DNA of 64,000 bases from Paracoxiella cheracis. GTDB taxonomy: Bacteria; Pseudomonadota; Gammaproteobacteria; Coxiellales; Coxiellaceae. The stretch is taken from the NCBI RefSeq assembly GCF_049348705.1, contig NZ_CP186485.1:2169863-2233862 (forward strand), given 5' to 3'. The notes beneath the pieces are model-generated. The model saw only the letters and a program-made list of their open reading frames with translations, searched no databases and had not been told where the DNA came from. Each line of letters starts with the position of its first letter. The stretch's first letter is position 1. The translations under genes were made by a program, and so were the position numbers. Positions 36,673 through 46,454 of this stretch are shown piece after piece.

Positions 36673-38013
36673 TCAATTATGCTTATTCTGTTCGGATTCA
36701 CGATATCCCATGCAATACGTCTCACGAATGATAAAGGCAATAATCAAACCCAAAATAAAAGCAATCGGCATGATTGCCAGAGCTGTACGATAATTGGAAA
36801 CCGAATAAATCGGGAGCTTGTTAATATAGCGATGCGCCCAATGCCACTGCATCAAGCTTGCAAATAAAGGCTGCGTGAATCCACCCGCCATAATTAATAC
36901 TGATGCCAATCCTTCCGCCGTTCCTGTCAATGCCAGGGGATTACTCTCAGCAATAAGTGGATAACTAATAATTTGAGCGCTGGTAATAAAGCCCAAACCG
37001 AAAAATATGAATAACAAGGTGATCATCGATAAGTGAGGCACATACATCAAAATCAATACCAAGCCTAACGCAATAACCGCGCCACCTATCATCGGTGATC
37101 GACGTCTGCGTATGCGATCAGAAAACCAACCCATAACCGGCGAGCCTATAATCGTGCCAATAAATAACATTGATGTCACAAAAGAAGCATTCGCGCGATT
37201 TAAACCTTGAACTTGCACCAAGTACATAATGCCCCACATAGCACCAAGCAAGAAAATGGGCAGGTTCATTAAAGAGGTATACAAGCCGCCCAACCAGTTT
37301 TGCGAATTTCTAACCGTCTGAAACAATGCTTGCCAAAAGCCAATACCCTGTAACAATGCTTGCTGCTCTGCATATACGTTGGCTTGCCGCTTGGGAAAAT
37401 CACGAACAAATACAATAATCATCCCAAGCATGAACAATCCCACTATGCCATCAATCATTAATGTCAATCGCCACCCGATGCTATCCGTTAATAATGTCAG
37501 CGGTGTTTGAGCAACCATCCCACCCAACATAGCAAACGTCACGATCAAACCAACCACTAATGCCATACGACGCGGCTCAAACCAGCGCGAGGCCAACCGA
37601 ACATTGCTTAATAAAACAAATGCACCGCTAACACCTGTAATGAAGCGACATATTTCTGCTTGCCACAACGAACGTGAGGCAGCAAATCCAAATGTACACA
37701 ACACCGCTGCAAACATTGTAATCACGATGACCTTACGCGTTGAAACCCGATCTAAAATCATTCCCGCCGGAAATAGAAAGATCACGGTAGCATAGAAATA
37801 CATCGCCGATAGATGAGCAAGCTGAGTGGCACTGATATTGAATGCGCGAATTAATGCCGGATTAAGGGCATTAAACATATTCAGTTGGATAAATTCGAAA
37901 AAGAAAAAAAGTGAAGCGGAAAAACAAACAACCCACGGCTGAAAACGATAGTCGTGAGTTAATTCAGTGTTCGTATCAACAGACGGCACAGCAGCAACCG
38001 CTGGTGGTGGCAT
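36673..38013 (-). CDS. MFS transporter, first of a tandem pair
   Basis: Start at 38013 is supported by AAGGGG 9 bases upstream. 446 aa, twelve helices, with 'GMILDRVSTRKVIV' after helix 2 and 'GWFSDRIRRRRSP' in the second half. The first helix 'FFFFEFIQLNMFNA' is the same as in the next gene. The stop lies 7 bases before the second MFS start. The three-gene set MFS-MFS-TSUP reads as one operon for import or export of small solutes. Confidence 0.85.
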   Translation of the reverse strand: MPPPAVAAVPSVDTNTELTHDYRFQPWVVCFSASLFFFFEFIQLNMFNALNPALIRAFNISATQLAHLSAMYFYATVIFLFPAGMILDRVSTRKVIVITMFAAVLCTFGFAASRSLWQAEICRFITGVSGAFVLLSNVRLASRWFEPRRMALVVGLIVTFAMLGGMVAQTPLTLLTDSIGWRLTLMIDGIVGLFMLGMIIVFVRDFPKRQANVYAEQQALLQGIGFWQALFQTVRNSQNWLGGLYTSLMNLPIFLLGAMWGIMYLVQVQGLNRANASFVTSMLFIGTIIGSPVMGWFSDRIRRRRSPMIGGAVIALGLVLILMYVPHLSMITLLFIFFGLGFITSAQIISYPLIAESNPLALTGTAEGLASVLIMAGGFTQPLFASLMQWHWAHRYINKLPIYSVSNYRTALAIMPIAFILGLIIAFIIRETYCMGYRESEQNKHN

Positions 38014-38062
38014 AAACCACATCCCCTTCATATTTAATGTTATATCGCATAGACACGCTCGA

Positions 38063-38653
38063 TTATATAATCTTGTGCCCTTGCCGTAAACGAAAATGCT
38101 TGCGACAGGTGGCAATGTAGCGTTCATTCCCACCGATCTCGATTTGAGCACCTTCTGTTATCGGGCTGCCATGATCATCAATGCGCATATTCATCGTCGC
38201 CTTTCGGCCACAATGGCAGATGGTTTTCAACTCGATTAAAATATCGGCCCAAGCCAGCAGATAGAGGCTCCCTGGAAAAGGCTCACCCTGGAAATCGGTA
38301 CGGATGCCGTAAGCTAGCACAGGGATATCCAACTCGTCAGTGATCAGAGCAAGCTCTGCCACCTGCTTTTTCGTTAAAAACTGGGCTTCATCGACTAGCA
38401 CGCACTTTATATTTGGGTTAGCTCCCAACTTGTCTCGAACATGCTCGAATAAGTCGATATCTTTCGTGAACGTGACGGCATCTGCTTGCAAACCGATCCG
38501 AGTTGTTATTTTACCCACCCCATAGCGATCATCGAGGGCCGGAACCAACAAAATGGTTTCCATACCACGCTCATTATAGTTGTAACTCGACTGTAACAGC
38601 GTCGTACTCTTACCCGCGTTCATAGCTGAGTAGTAAAAATGCAATTTAGCCAC
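38063..38653 (-). CDS. tdk: Thymidine kinase
   Basis: Phosphorylates thymidine in pyrimidine salvage. The P-loop is SAMNAGKST, followed by 'VDEAQFL' (Walker B) and 'YGIRTDFQGEPFPGS' of the lasso region. Zn-binding Cys are visible in 'ICHCGRKA' and near 'YIATCRKH'. The GTG start at 38653 is chosen because GGGGGAG precedes it. 196 aa is typical. Confidence 0.95.
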   Translation of the reverse strand: MAKLHFYYSAMNAGKSTTLLQSSYNYNERGMETILLVPALDDRYGVGKITTRIGLQADAVTFTKDIDLFEHVRDKLGANPNIKCVLVDEAQFLTKKQVAELALITDELDIPVLAYGIRTDFQGEPFPGSLYLLAWADILIELKTICHCGRKATMNMRIDDHGSPITEGAQIEIGGNERYIATCRKHFRLRQGHKII

Positions 38654-38747
38654 AGCTCCCCCTCGCAAAATATTATCCCACTAGTGACAAACAGAATCCA
38701 AGCTTATAATATGAATGCTCAAAAAATTACCCGGGGGTATTGAACCA

Positions 38748-39272
38748 GTGCGTTTTGTCAACATTCTACTCATTAGCTTGTCTGCTTTAGGGCTCTCATT
38801 GTCAGCCTATGCAGACCCAGCAACACCGAGCACAACAGCCCCTGATACAGCCAAGAACTCCGATGCGCTACCCCCAGGCTATATGACCTGCCCCAAAATC
38901 AGCGAGATCCACAAAAACCCAAAAAAACGAACGTGGGGAAACAAGCATGGCTGGAAAAGTTACGACGCCTCATTTTCCGAACACATCGACTCTTTCCTGG
39001 GCGCACAATGGCAAGGCGTTAGAGTTGGCAACGTGGTTTGTCTTTATAAACCTAAAGAGGGCTTAACATTTCCGATCGTCTTGCATTATAGTCGTTTAAC
39101 GTATGAGCCTGCCGGAAAAGGCTGGGGCAAAAATTTAGGCGGCTATGTGAATTGCAAATCCCACCATCAAAAAGATTGCCTCTTTAAACCCGAACCAAAA
39201 CCCAAAAGTGCTAATATTTACGATGAAGCTGGCTCATTAAAAGGACAAGCTCCTCAACAGTTGGGCTTCTAA
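38748..39272 (+). CDS. Secreted protein, DUF3757-like
   Basis: A GTG start with GGGGG 10 bases upstream gives a clean signal peptide (VNILLISLSALGLSLSAYA, cut before DP). The mature part has a Pro/Thr-rich linker and then a domain with 'MTCPKISEI', a Trp-rich centre, and 'GYVNCKSHHQKDCLFKP'. The paired Cys and overall layout recall DUF3757 proteins found in Legionella relatives, a tentative match. The frame is open upstream to an ATG at 38715. Confidence 0.6.
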   Translation: MRFVNILLISLSALGLSLSAYADPATPSTTAPDTAKNSDALPPGYMTCPKISEIHKNPKKRTWGNKHGWKSYDASFSEHIDSFLGAQWQGVRVGNVVCLYKPKEGLTFPIVLHYSRLTYEPAGKGWGKNLGGYVNCKSHHQKDCLFKPEPKPKSANIYDEAGSLKGQAPQQLGF

Positions 39273-39290
39273 TTAAATTAAGGACTCTTA

Positions 39291-40175
39291 ATGAAATTTT
39301 TAAAATCATTTACCGCTGCAATTTATATGATTTTTTTCGGCATTTCATCGGTGTTATCCGTACTCTCTATTTACGTCGCTTTTGCAATTAGCTGGTTGAT
39401 TCCCATCCGTTGGTGGCGATACCGCCTCATGAAAATTGCACAACAAATCCCAGTTATTTGGGCGAGCTCCATCAATGTCATATTATATATCAATACTCGG
39501 AAAAAATGGGACATTCAAGGCACAGTCCCGTTAAGTACAAAAAATTGGTATATGCTGATTTCTAATCATCAAACGTGGGCAGATATTCCGGCTTTAGGAT
39601 ATGTTTTCAATTACAAAACACCTACGATGAAATTCTTTATGAAAAAAGAATTGTTATGGTCATTACCGATCGTCGGATTAGGATGCTGGATTTTAGGTTA
39701 TCCTTTCATGGTGCGCCATTCTCGCGAAGACATCCGCAAAAATCCAGAATTAAGAGGCAAAGACATAGACACCACCAAAAGTGCTTGTAATAAATTTAAA
39801 GAATACCCCACTACAATTATGAATTTTATCGAAGGCACTCGTTTCACCGAACAAAAACGACAACGCCGACATTCTCCTTATAAACACCTATTAAGCCCCA
39901 AAGCAGGCGGCCTCGCTATCGTAATCAACGAAATGAAAGATTATTTGGCGGGTATTCTCGATGTCACGATTGAATATTCGGAACCCAAAATGACATTTTG
40001 GAAGCTCGTTACCGGTAATTTTCAAAAAGCGACGGTTATTTATCGATTGCTTCCGATTACAGACGACTTACTCGGCGAATATTACGAAAACCGCGAATTT
40101 CGTAAGCACTTTCAACAGTGGCTCAATGGAATCTGGGAACAAAAAGATCACCAACTCGATATTCTTAAACAATGA
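39291..40175 (+). CDS. PlsC/YihG-type acyltransferase
   Basis: Membrane-bound lysophospholipid acyltransferase family protein of 294 aa. The catalytic H-x4-D motif is NHQTWAD near residues 92-98, and 'FIEGTRFTEQKRQRRHSPYKHLL' with 'PKAGGLA' are the acceptor-binding blocks typical of the LCLAT1/YihG branch. Two hydrophobic segments lie before the active site. It overlaps hemC by four bases (ATGA), so they are translationally coupled. Confidence 0.88.
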   Translation: MKFLKSFTAAIYMIFFGISSVLSVLSIYVAFAISWLIPIRWWRYRLMKIAQQIPVIWASSINVILYINTRKKWDIQGTVPLSTKNWYMLISNHQTWADIPALGYVFNYKTPTMKFFMKKELLWSLPIVGLGCWILGYPFMVRHSREDIRKNPELRGKDIDTTKSACNKFKEYPTTIMNFIEGTRFTEQKRQRRHSPYKHLLSPKAGGLAIVINEMKDYLAGILDVTIEYSEPKMTFWKLVTGNFQKATVIYRLLPITDDLLGEYYENREFRKHFQQWLNGIWEQKDHQLDILKQ

Positions 40176-41098
40176 GCAAATCCACGATTACAATCGTCAC
40201 TCGCAAAAGTCCGTTAGCACTCTGGCAAGCTGAACTCGTCCAACAACAACTGACATCTTGCTACCCGGGTTTAAAAGTTGAAATTTTAGGAAAAACAACG
40301 GAGGGTGATAAAATACTCAATAAATCTTTAGCCGGCATTGGTGGCAAAGATTTGTTTGTGAAAGACTTGCAACAAACCCTACTCAATAAGGAAGCCGATA
40401 TCGCCGTCCATTCTATCAAAGATATGTCAGTAAAAAAAAATTCAGGGTTATTACTCGCTGCTTTTTGTCGTCGAGAAGATCCACGTGATGTATTTGTATC
40501 AAACTCCTACGAAAACCTCGATGCATTACCGGACAACGCAACGATTGGCACATCCAGTCCACGACGCCAATGCCAACTGAATGCAACAAAGTCACATCTG
40601 GCTATCAAACCGATCCGCGGCAACGTCGGCACACGACTAGAAAAGCTAGCATCTGGTGAATTCGATGCCATTATTTTAGCCGCAGCGGGGTTACTACGAC
40701 TATCTCACGAAAATAAAATCAGGGAATATCTAGACCCAGAAGCATTTATTCCAGCGATCGGGCAAGGCGCGATTGGTATCGAGTGTCACGCCGATGACAT
40801 ACACATGATTGAATTGCTTGAAAAACTTGATCATCATCCAACTCGTATTTGCATCACCGCTGAAAGGGCCGTCAATCGCCGCTTAAATGGCGATTGTTTT
40901 ACACCACTGGCTGCACATGCGGTTCTGCATGACAATAATACACTGCATCTCATTGCAATGGTTGGCAGTGTGGATGGAAAACATATTATTCGAAATGAAA
41001 TTGAAGGGCCTGCCAACCAGGCAGAAGCATTAGGTTTGGAGTTGGGCGACCGTTTGTTAGACCAAGGGGCTGGTGAATTTTTAGATTCAAGCTCTTAA
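40172..41098 (+). CDS. hemC: Porphobilinogen deaminase
   Basis: Joins four porphobilinogens into hydroxymethylbilane for heme. 'VTRKSPLALWQAE' opens the enzyme. 'AVHSIKDMS' contains catalytic Asp and Lys, and the dipyrromethane cofactor Cys is in 'LNGDCFTPLAAHA' near residue 242. 308 aa is standard. It heads the hemC-(Nif3-like)-hemD-hemX-hemY run. Confidence 0.97.
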   Translation: MSKSTITIVTRKSPLALWQAELVQQQLTSCYPGLKVEILGKTTEGDKILNKSLAGIGGKDLFVKDLQQTLLNKEADIAVHSIKDMSVKKNSGLLLAAFCRREDPRDVFVSNSYENLDALPDNATIGTSSPRRQCQLNATKSHLAIKPIRGNVGTRLEKLASGEFDAIILAAAGLLRLSHENKIREYLDPEAFIPAIGQGAIGIECHADDIHMIELLEKLDHHPTRICITAERAVNRRLNGDCFTPLAAHAVLHDNNTLHLIAMVGSVDGKHIIRNEIEGPANQAEALGLELGDRLLDQGAGEFLDSSS

Positions 41099-41123
41099 AG
41101 GGCTCCAGTGATAGGACATCATC

Positions 41124-41441
41124 ATGCACAAAATTTCTTTTTACGTTCCTGAAAGTCATTTAGACATTGTAAAAAATGCCTTGTTTAATAAAGGGGCTGG
41201 AAAAATCGGCGATTACAGCCATTGCGCCTGGCAAACAAAAGGATTCGGACAGTTTAAACCCTTAGCGGGCAGTCAACCACACATCGGAAAACAAGATAAT
41301 ATTGAGACAGTCGAAGAATATCTCGTCGAAATGGTTTGCGATGACCACTATTTAAATGACGCGTTAGCCGAGCTTCTTGATGTACACCCCTACGAAACAC
41401 CTGCCTATGCAGCCTGGGAGATTAAACAGTATGAAGGCTAA
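41124..41441 (+). CDS. Nif3-insert / YqfO-like small protein
   Basis: This 105-aa protein shows the 'VPESHLDIVKNALFNKGAGKIGDYSHC' start and the 'LLDVHPYETPAY' end of the CutA-like/PII-like domain that is inserted in many NIF3 proteins and also exists alone. The biochemical role is unknown. Its placement within the hem operon overlaps hemD by 11 bases. Confidence 0.75.
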   Translation: MHKISFYVPESHLDIVKNALFNKGAGKIGDYSHCAWQTKGFGQFKPLAGSQPHIGKQDNIETVEEYLVEMVCDDHYLNDALAELLDVHPYETPAYAAWEIKQYEG

Positions 41442-42195
41442 GCCATTAGCGGGATTATCGATACTCATCACACGCCCCAAACATCAGGCCGAATCACTGT
41501 CACTTATGCTAAAAAAACTTGGAGCAAAAACGCTATTATTTCCTACGCTATTGATTAAACCACTTCATGAAACACCCGAAATACAAACTTTTCTAAAAAA
41601 AATCACACACTACAATTTTGCTATTTTTGTTAGCGCGAATGCCGTTATTCCATTACCCGCAATAGATTCATTAAAAATTATTGCCATTGGGCCTGGCACT
41701 GCAAATGCACTCAAAAAAAATAATATACATGTTGATTTCATACCAAATCTATATAACAGTGAAGGCATATTAGCGCTTCCAGCTCTGCAAAATATTAAAA
41801 ATAAATCTATAGCAATTTTTTGCGGGAAAAATAGCAAGCCTTTACTTAAAGATAATTTAATACAACGGGGGGCAACTGTTGATGAAATCGTTTGCTATCG
41901 ACGAGAGTGTCCTACAATCACAAACAATGAATTAAAATCCTTACGATCAAAACCAATCAATCTCATCATTACGACCAGCAAAGAAAGCTTACAAAACTTA
42001 ACAAAAGTCTTTCCCCTATCGTCTGATCAGTGGATCTATAAAAAACACCTTTTAGTCATCAGCGAGAGCATGGCGGAATTAGCCCATGAAATGGGCTTTG
42101 TTAGTAAGGTCATCATAGCGAAAAATGCTACAGACCAAGCAATTGTTGATACTTTAACCAATGATGTGACGCGATCACAAATTTGTGTAAAATGA
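41431..42195 (+). CDS. hemD: Uroporphyrinogen-III synthase
   Basis: Cyclises hydroxymethylbilane. The family is divergent; evidence is the 'ILITRPKHQAESLSLMLKKLGAKTLLFP' type start (split here), 'FVSANAV', 'IAIGPGTANAL' and the 'ITTSKESLQNL' block in the second half, plus position after hemC and before hemX. The start at 41431 (MKAKPLAG) removes a frame extension that would overlap the previous gene. 254 aa is normal. AT-rich for this operon. Confidence 0.9.
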   Translation: MKAKPLAGLSILITRPKHQAESLSLMLKKLGAKTLLFPTLLIKPLHETPEIQTFLKKITHYNFAIFVSANAVIPLPAIDSLKIIAIGPGTANALKKNNIHVDFIPNLYNSEGILALPALQNIKNKSIAIFCGKNSKPLLKDNLIQRGATVDEIVCYRRECPTITNNELKSLRSKPINLIITTSKESLQNLTKVFPLSSDQWIYKKHLLVISESMAELAHEMGFVSKVIIAKNATDQAIVDTLTNDVTRSQICVK

Positions 42196-42232
42196 ATAAT
42201 CTTGATATGTCTATCTAACGAGGCGGCAGATT

Positions 42233-43264
42233 ATGACAACCACATCTTCTTCAAAACCACCCATCAAATCAAAACAGAAATCAACGGCCTCAAAACATTC
42301 CATCATTAGCCTGATCGCTTTCATCTTGGGCATTATCGCCATTGTTATTGCAGCCCTGGCCTGGCAGCAAACGAGCTCTGTCCAATCCACTCTCGATAAT
42401 CGCGCCACACAGCTTCAACAGTCGATTGCAGCCCTTAAAGCAGAGCTCAAACAAGTACAATCTAACTTACAGAGTGCCATCACAGCCAACCAAAAAAATA
42501 TTTCTCAGCTCATGAGCCAAGGTGGGGATACCGCCCAGCAGCAGGCGATTGGCGAAGCTGGTTATTTGATCCGCTTAGCACATCTTCATTTAACCATGGA
42601 TAAGAATATTCACCTCGGCATTAAACTTCTGAAACTAGCGGCAGAGCAACTCGATACCGTGACCACCCCTGCAGCAACGCGCTTAAAAGTCGCCATTGCT
42701 CACGATGTTGCTACGTTATCTGCTGTACCGCAAATCAACACCATCAATTTATTAACTCAACTCGATAGACTGAGCGACGAAATTGCGAAGCTGCCCACTC
42801 AGTCACAAATGTCACCACAATCAACGACATCACCATCTCCAACTACTCCACCACAACATTGGTGGGGCAAGGTTAAGCACAACTTGGGAGCCTTAAAGCA
42901 ATTATTTATTATCAGACATTTTGACAAACCCATTGCACCCTTGCTCATGCCTCAACAAGTTATATTCTTAAAAGATAATATTCGTCTTAAAATCTCGCAA
43001 GCGCAATGGGCCGTGTTGCATCGATCGACAAAGCTTTATCGACAAAGTTTAAACTTAGCCGTTCAGTGGCTGAATCAATATGATCAAAATCAACCAGCAA
43101 CCGAACAAATTATTAAAAAATTACAAGCTTTGGCTATAATCAATATTACCCCTGACATACCCACGAGCCTAAAGTCATTACAAGTATTGAACTCGCTATC
43201 TTCTCCAGACCAAGATCATTCATCCAACGGGACGGATGATCAAACCGAGGATGCCGATCAATGA
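42233..43264 (+). CDS. hemX: HemX family membrane protein
   Basis: 343 aa with a Lys/Ser-rich cytoplasmic N-terminus, one membrane helix (LIAFILGIIAIVIAALAW) near residues 26-44, a coiled coil ('QQSIAALKAELKQVQSNLQ'), and a helical periplasmic domain. A Pro/Thr-rich linker lies near 195-205. HemX sits between hemD and hemY in most gammaproteobacteria; its function is not established. hemY overlaps by four bases. Confidence 0.9.
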   Translation: MTTTSSSKPPIKSKQKSTASKHSIISLIAFILGIIAIVIAALAWQQTSSVQSTLDNRATQLQQSIAALKAELKQVQSNLQSAITANQKNISQLMSQGGDTAQQQAIGEAGYLIRLAHLHLTMDKNIHLGIKLLKLAAEQLDTVTTPAATRLKVAIAHDVATLSAVPQINTINLLTQLDRLSDEIAKLPTQSQMSPQSTTSPSPTTPPQHWWGKVKHNLGALKQLFIIRHFDKPIAPLLMPQQVIFLKDNIRLKISQAQWAVLHRSTKLYRQSLNLAVQWLNQYDQNQPATEQIIKKLQALAIINITPDIPTSLKSLQVLNSLSSPDQDHSSNGTDDQTEDADQ

Positions 43265-44448
43265 GATACTTAATATTTGGATTTATTTTATTATTATTGG
43301 CTATTTGGCTTGGTTTAGAAATGTCACGAGGCGCTGGTTATGTCTTAATCGCTTATCGCCATTGGACGCTTGAAACCAGTCTCTGGGTGGCTGTTGTTTC
43401 TCTCATTATTATTTTTCTCGTCTTATATTTTATCTTTCGCACGATTGGCCGAACAACTCGGATCTCAAAAAACATTAGACGCTGGAAACGCATGCGCCGC
43501 CTACGCAAAGCACGCCAACTAACCAACCAAGGTTTATGTGAATTAGCGGAAGGAGATTGGCAACCGGCCGAGCAAACCCTCATAAAAGCCGCACAAATAA
43601 CAAAGAGTCCGCTCATAAATTATCTTGCAGCGGCCCGCGCTGCACAAGCACAACAAGCGTATGAACGACGCGATGACTATTTACGCAAAGCCCATATGAC
43701 AACAAAAGGATCCGGTATCGCGGTAGGGCTCACGCAAGCACAGTTACAAATCAGCAGCAAACAATGGGAACAAGCGCTGGCTACCTTGACACATCTCAAT
43801 CGCACGAATCCTCGTCATAGCTATACTTTAAAATTACTCGAAATCGTTTATCAGCAACTACAAGACTGGGAACAATTACAAAAACTTTTGCCAAGCTTGC
43901 GCAAATACAAAGTTCTATCAACTCATGAACTCGACACATTAGAGAGAAAGATTTATCTCGCTTTATTAGCCGAGGCAAATAAAAAAGACACTCGTACGTT
44001 AATCGATACCTGGAAATCATTGCCTCGACATTGGCATCAAGACATTGAGCTGATCCGGGCCTACACACAATATCTCATCATACATCGTGAAGATTCCACT
44101 GCCATTTCACTCATTGAAAGTGTGTTAAAAAAGAAATGGGATTCAACCCTGGTTGAGAGTTACGGGTTAGCACAAGGAGAATCATCTGCGAAACAACTCT
44201 CAATAGCAGAATCATGGTTTAAAAAATATCCCAAAGAACCCGAATTATTATTATGCTTAGGTCGATTGAGCATACGTGAAAAATTCTGGGGAAAAGCAAA
44301 GGAATATTTAGAGGCAAGTATCAAATTAGTACCCACTGCAGATGCATATCAAGAATTAGGTGCGGTCTTGGAAGCCACTAATGAAAAAGAAGCGGCCCTA
44401 GAATCGTATAAACTAGGTCTTGAGCACTCTCATGAAACCCAATATTGA
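43261..44448 (+). CDS. hemY: HemY family TPR membrane protein
   Basis: 395 aa with two N-terminal membrane helices and an 'RMRRLRKARQLTNQGLCELAEGDW' segment followed by tetratricopeptide-like repeats ('YQELGAVLEATNEKEAALESYKLGLE' at the end shows a canonical TPR). HemY of this type is distinct from protoporphyrinogen oxidase of Bacillus. It completes the hem operon. Confidence 0.92.
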   Translation: MRYLIFGFILLLLAIWLGLEMSRGAGYVLIAYRHWTLETSLWVAVVSLIIIFLVLYFIFRTIGRTTRISKNIRRWKRMRRLRKARQLTNQGLCELAEGDWQPAEQTLIKAAQITKSPLINYLAAARAAQAQQAYERRDDYLRKAHMTTKGSGIAVGLTQAQLQISSKQWEQALATLTHLNRTNPRHSYTLKLLEIVYQQLQDWEQLQKLLPSLRKYKVLSTHELDTLERKIYLALLAEANKKDTRTLIDTWKSLPRHWHQDIELIRAYTQYLIIHREDSTAISLIESVLKKKWDSTLVESYGLAQGESSAKQLSIAESWFKKYPKEPELLLCLGRLSIREKFWGKAKEYLEASIKLVPTADAYQELGAVLEATNEKEAALESYKLGLEHSHETQY

Positions 44449-44466
44449 TTCTGGAATTACCGCTAG

Positions 44467-45237
44467 ATGAATTATTTAAAGAAAAGCATTATTACATTAT
44501 TTTTAATTTGCCTATTCATTGAGAGCCCGGCTCTTGCTGTAAATTCATTGGCTTGGCAAAAGCTTGCCAATGGTTTGGACTATACAGTTATCCAACCCAA
44601 TCCAACCATGCCTTTACAAAAAATACACGCCTTTCGAATCGATTTACAAAAATATAAATTTACTTTGGTCTTAGCTAAAAACTTCAATCAAAACTCCGTT
44701 TACGTAAATAACGTCGCGCAAGGCATGAACGGCTTGATCGCCATTAATGGCGGATTCTTTTCGCCTCAGTTTAAGCCTCTTGGCCTGCGAATTAATTCAG
44801 GAAAAATTCTTCATCCGCTGAAAAACACTAGTTGGTGGGGTGTTTTTATAATTAAAAATAATAACGCTTTCATCGTACCTAAATCAGCTTTTCGTTACTC
44901 TAAAAACATTGAATTCGCGGTGCAGGCCGGTCCTCGTCTTATCGTCAATCGCAACATTCCAAAGCTTCGAGAAAAAGTCTCTTATCGTTCTGCCTTGGGT
45001 ATTACAAAAAATGGCAAAGTCATTATCGCTGCAACACAAAGCTTAGCGCTGAGTACTCAGCAACTAGCCGACATCATGAAACGTACTGAAAAACAAGGCG
45101 GATTAGACTGTTATAACGCACTGAACCTGGATGGCGGTAGTTCCTCACAACTTTACGCGCATGTCGGTAATTTCAACTTACAAGTTCAAAGCTTTCGCCC
45201 GGTTACAGATGTCATTGTCGTTACTCAGCGTAGTTAG
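44467..45237 (+). CDS. Secreted phosphodiester-glycosidase-like protein (NAGPA domain)
   Basis: A signal peptide (IITLFLICLFIESPALA) precedes a domain with 'NGLIAINGGFF' and 'ALNLDGGSSSQLY', the two hallmark blocks of the NAGPA/phosphodiester glycosidase family, plus 'AVQAGPRLIVN' between them. Relatives remove or process sugar phosphodiesters; bacterial substrates are mostly unknown. 256 aa is a single-domain version. Convergent with the next gene, with stops adjoining. Confidence 0.82.
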   Translation: MNYLKKSIITLFLICLFIESPALAVNSLAWQKLANGLDYTVIQPNPTMPLQKIHAFRIDLQKYKFTLVLAKNFNQNSVYVNNVAQGMNGLIAINGGFFSPQFKPLGLRINSGKILHPLKNTSWWGVFIIKNNNAFIVPKSAFRYSKNIEFAVQAGPRLIVNRNIPKLREKVSYRSALGITKNGKVIIAATQSLALSTQQLADIMKRTEKQGGLDCYNALNLDGGSSSQLYAHVGNFNLQVQSFRPVTDVIVVTQRS

Positions 45238-45882
45238 CTAGATACCATCTACATCCACTAAACCGTATCGTATCGCCAAATTGATTAAGGCAACATCGGT
45301 TTTCACATTTAATTTCTCAAAGAGACGGTAACGATAGCTGTTGACAGTTTTTGGACTGATAAAAAGTTTCTCAGCGATAGCTTGTGGTTTTATCCCCTTC
45401 GCAAGTAAAAGTAAAACTTGCATCTCCCTTTTACTCAGGATATCAAACGGATTTTTCTGATTCGGATTGATTCGCTGCAGTGCAAGTTGATTAGCGATAT
45501 CAGGGCTGATATAGGGTTGGCCACTGTGAACACGTCTGATTGCCGTTTCCAACTCCGTAGTGGAATTTTCTTTGGTAAGATAGCCATGCACGCCAGCACT
45601 CAAGAGACGCTGTGCCAACATATTACTTTGTACAGCGGTCATAACGAGAACTTTGATGTCGGGGTCAAACCGCATGATCTTTTGGGTCATCTCCAAACCA
45701 TCAGTATCGGGGAGCCTAAAATCAAGGATCACAACATCGGGATGTTTGGCTTTGATCATCGCCAAACCTTCTTGTCCAGTGGCTGCCTCACCAATCACTT
45801 GCATGCCACGCGCCTGACTAAGCAAGACCTTAAGCGCTTGACGCACCACAACATGATCTTCTATGAGCGCTATCCTGATCAT
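45238..45882 (-). CDS. uvrY: GacA/UvrY-type LuxR-family response regulator
   Basis: The receiver domain has the phospho-acceptor Asp in 'VVILDFRLPDTDG' and Lys in 'YLTKENS'. The C-terminal LuxR helix-turn-helix is 'LSKREMQVLLLLAKGIKPQAIAEKL'. 214 aa is the length of GacA/UvrY/LetA, which in many gammaproteobacteria activates CsrA-antagonising small RNAs and controls virulence or stationary-phase traits. No cognate BarA/LetS kinase gene is nearby, which is also usual. Confidence 0.88.
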   Translation of the reverse strand: MIRIALIEDHVVVRQALKVLLSQARGMQVIGEAATGQEGLAMIKAKHPDVVILDFRLPDTDGLEMTQKIMRFDPDIKVLVMTAVQSNMLAQRLLSAGVHGYLTKENSTTELETAIRRVHSGQPYISPDIANQLALQRINPNQKNPFDILSKREMQVLLLLAKGIKPQAIAEKLFISPKTVNSYRYRLFEKLNVKTDVALINLAIRYGLVDVDGI

Positions 45883-46018
45883 GGAAAGCCGCCTGCCTCC
45901 TATTATCTTAATTTTGTCTCTAAGTATTTGCCTTGAATACTACTCTACTGGATGGCAAGAGGAAAGACAAATCCAACAATGATATTTGACACACTCGATG
46001 TATAAATTGAGCAACCAC

Positions 46019-46375
46019 TCACTGTCGAACTGCCGCCGTTAGCGATTCTCGGATATGATCATTATTTTTTATACAGACTTTTATTTTATGCTGATCTTCT
46101 GGAAGTAATATACTGAACAAAAGATCAGGAAATGCAACTAACTCAACCTTTTCTTTTTTCGTGAGGCTTTTGATGGCTTTCTCTATTTTTAACACCAGGG
46201 ATACGGTTCCTGTTATTTCCCAGCAAGCCGCGATACGCTTAGGAGGAAAGCTGCGTGTATACTTACATTTATTAGATTGATCAATGTGCTCTTGGTAACG
46301 ACGCTTTATATCAGCGGTGTATCCGGTATAAAAATTTCCATTAACACATTCCAGTATGTAAATAAAATAATTCAT
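46019..46375 (-). CDS. GIY-YIG nuclease-domain protein
   Basis: The start 'FIYILECVNGNFYTGYTADIKRR' is the GIY-YIG core (YIL...YTGYT), with the Arg of the motif and 'AACWEI...LKIEKAIKSLTKKEKVEL' following, as in UPF0213/YhbQ-type proteins. At 118 aa it has a ~30-residue C-terminal extension with no known role. Likely a single-strand or branched-DNA nuclease. Confidence 0.8.
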   Translation of the reverse strand: MNYFIYILECVNGNFYTGYTADIKRRYQEHIDQSNKCKYTRSFPPKRIAACWEITGTVSLVLKIEKAIKSLTKKEKVELVAFPDLLFSILLPEDQHKIKVCIKNNDHIRESLTAAVRQ

Positions 46376-46454
46376 GTGCAGATTTTAATACATGATAACC
46401 AGCTTTAATAGATGAAAGCCTGAATAAACTCTACTAGTGTCATCGCTCCACCTT

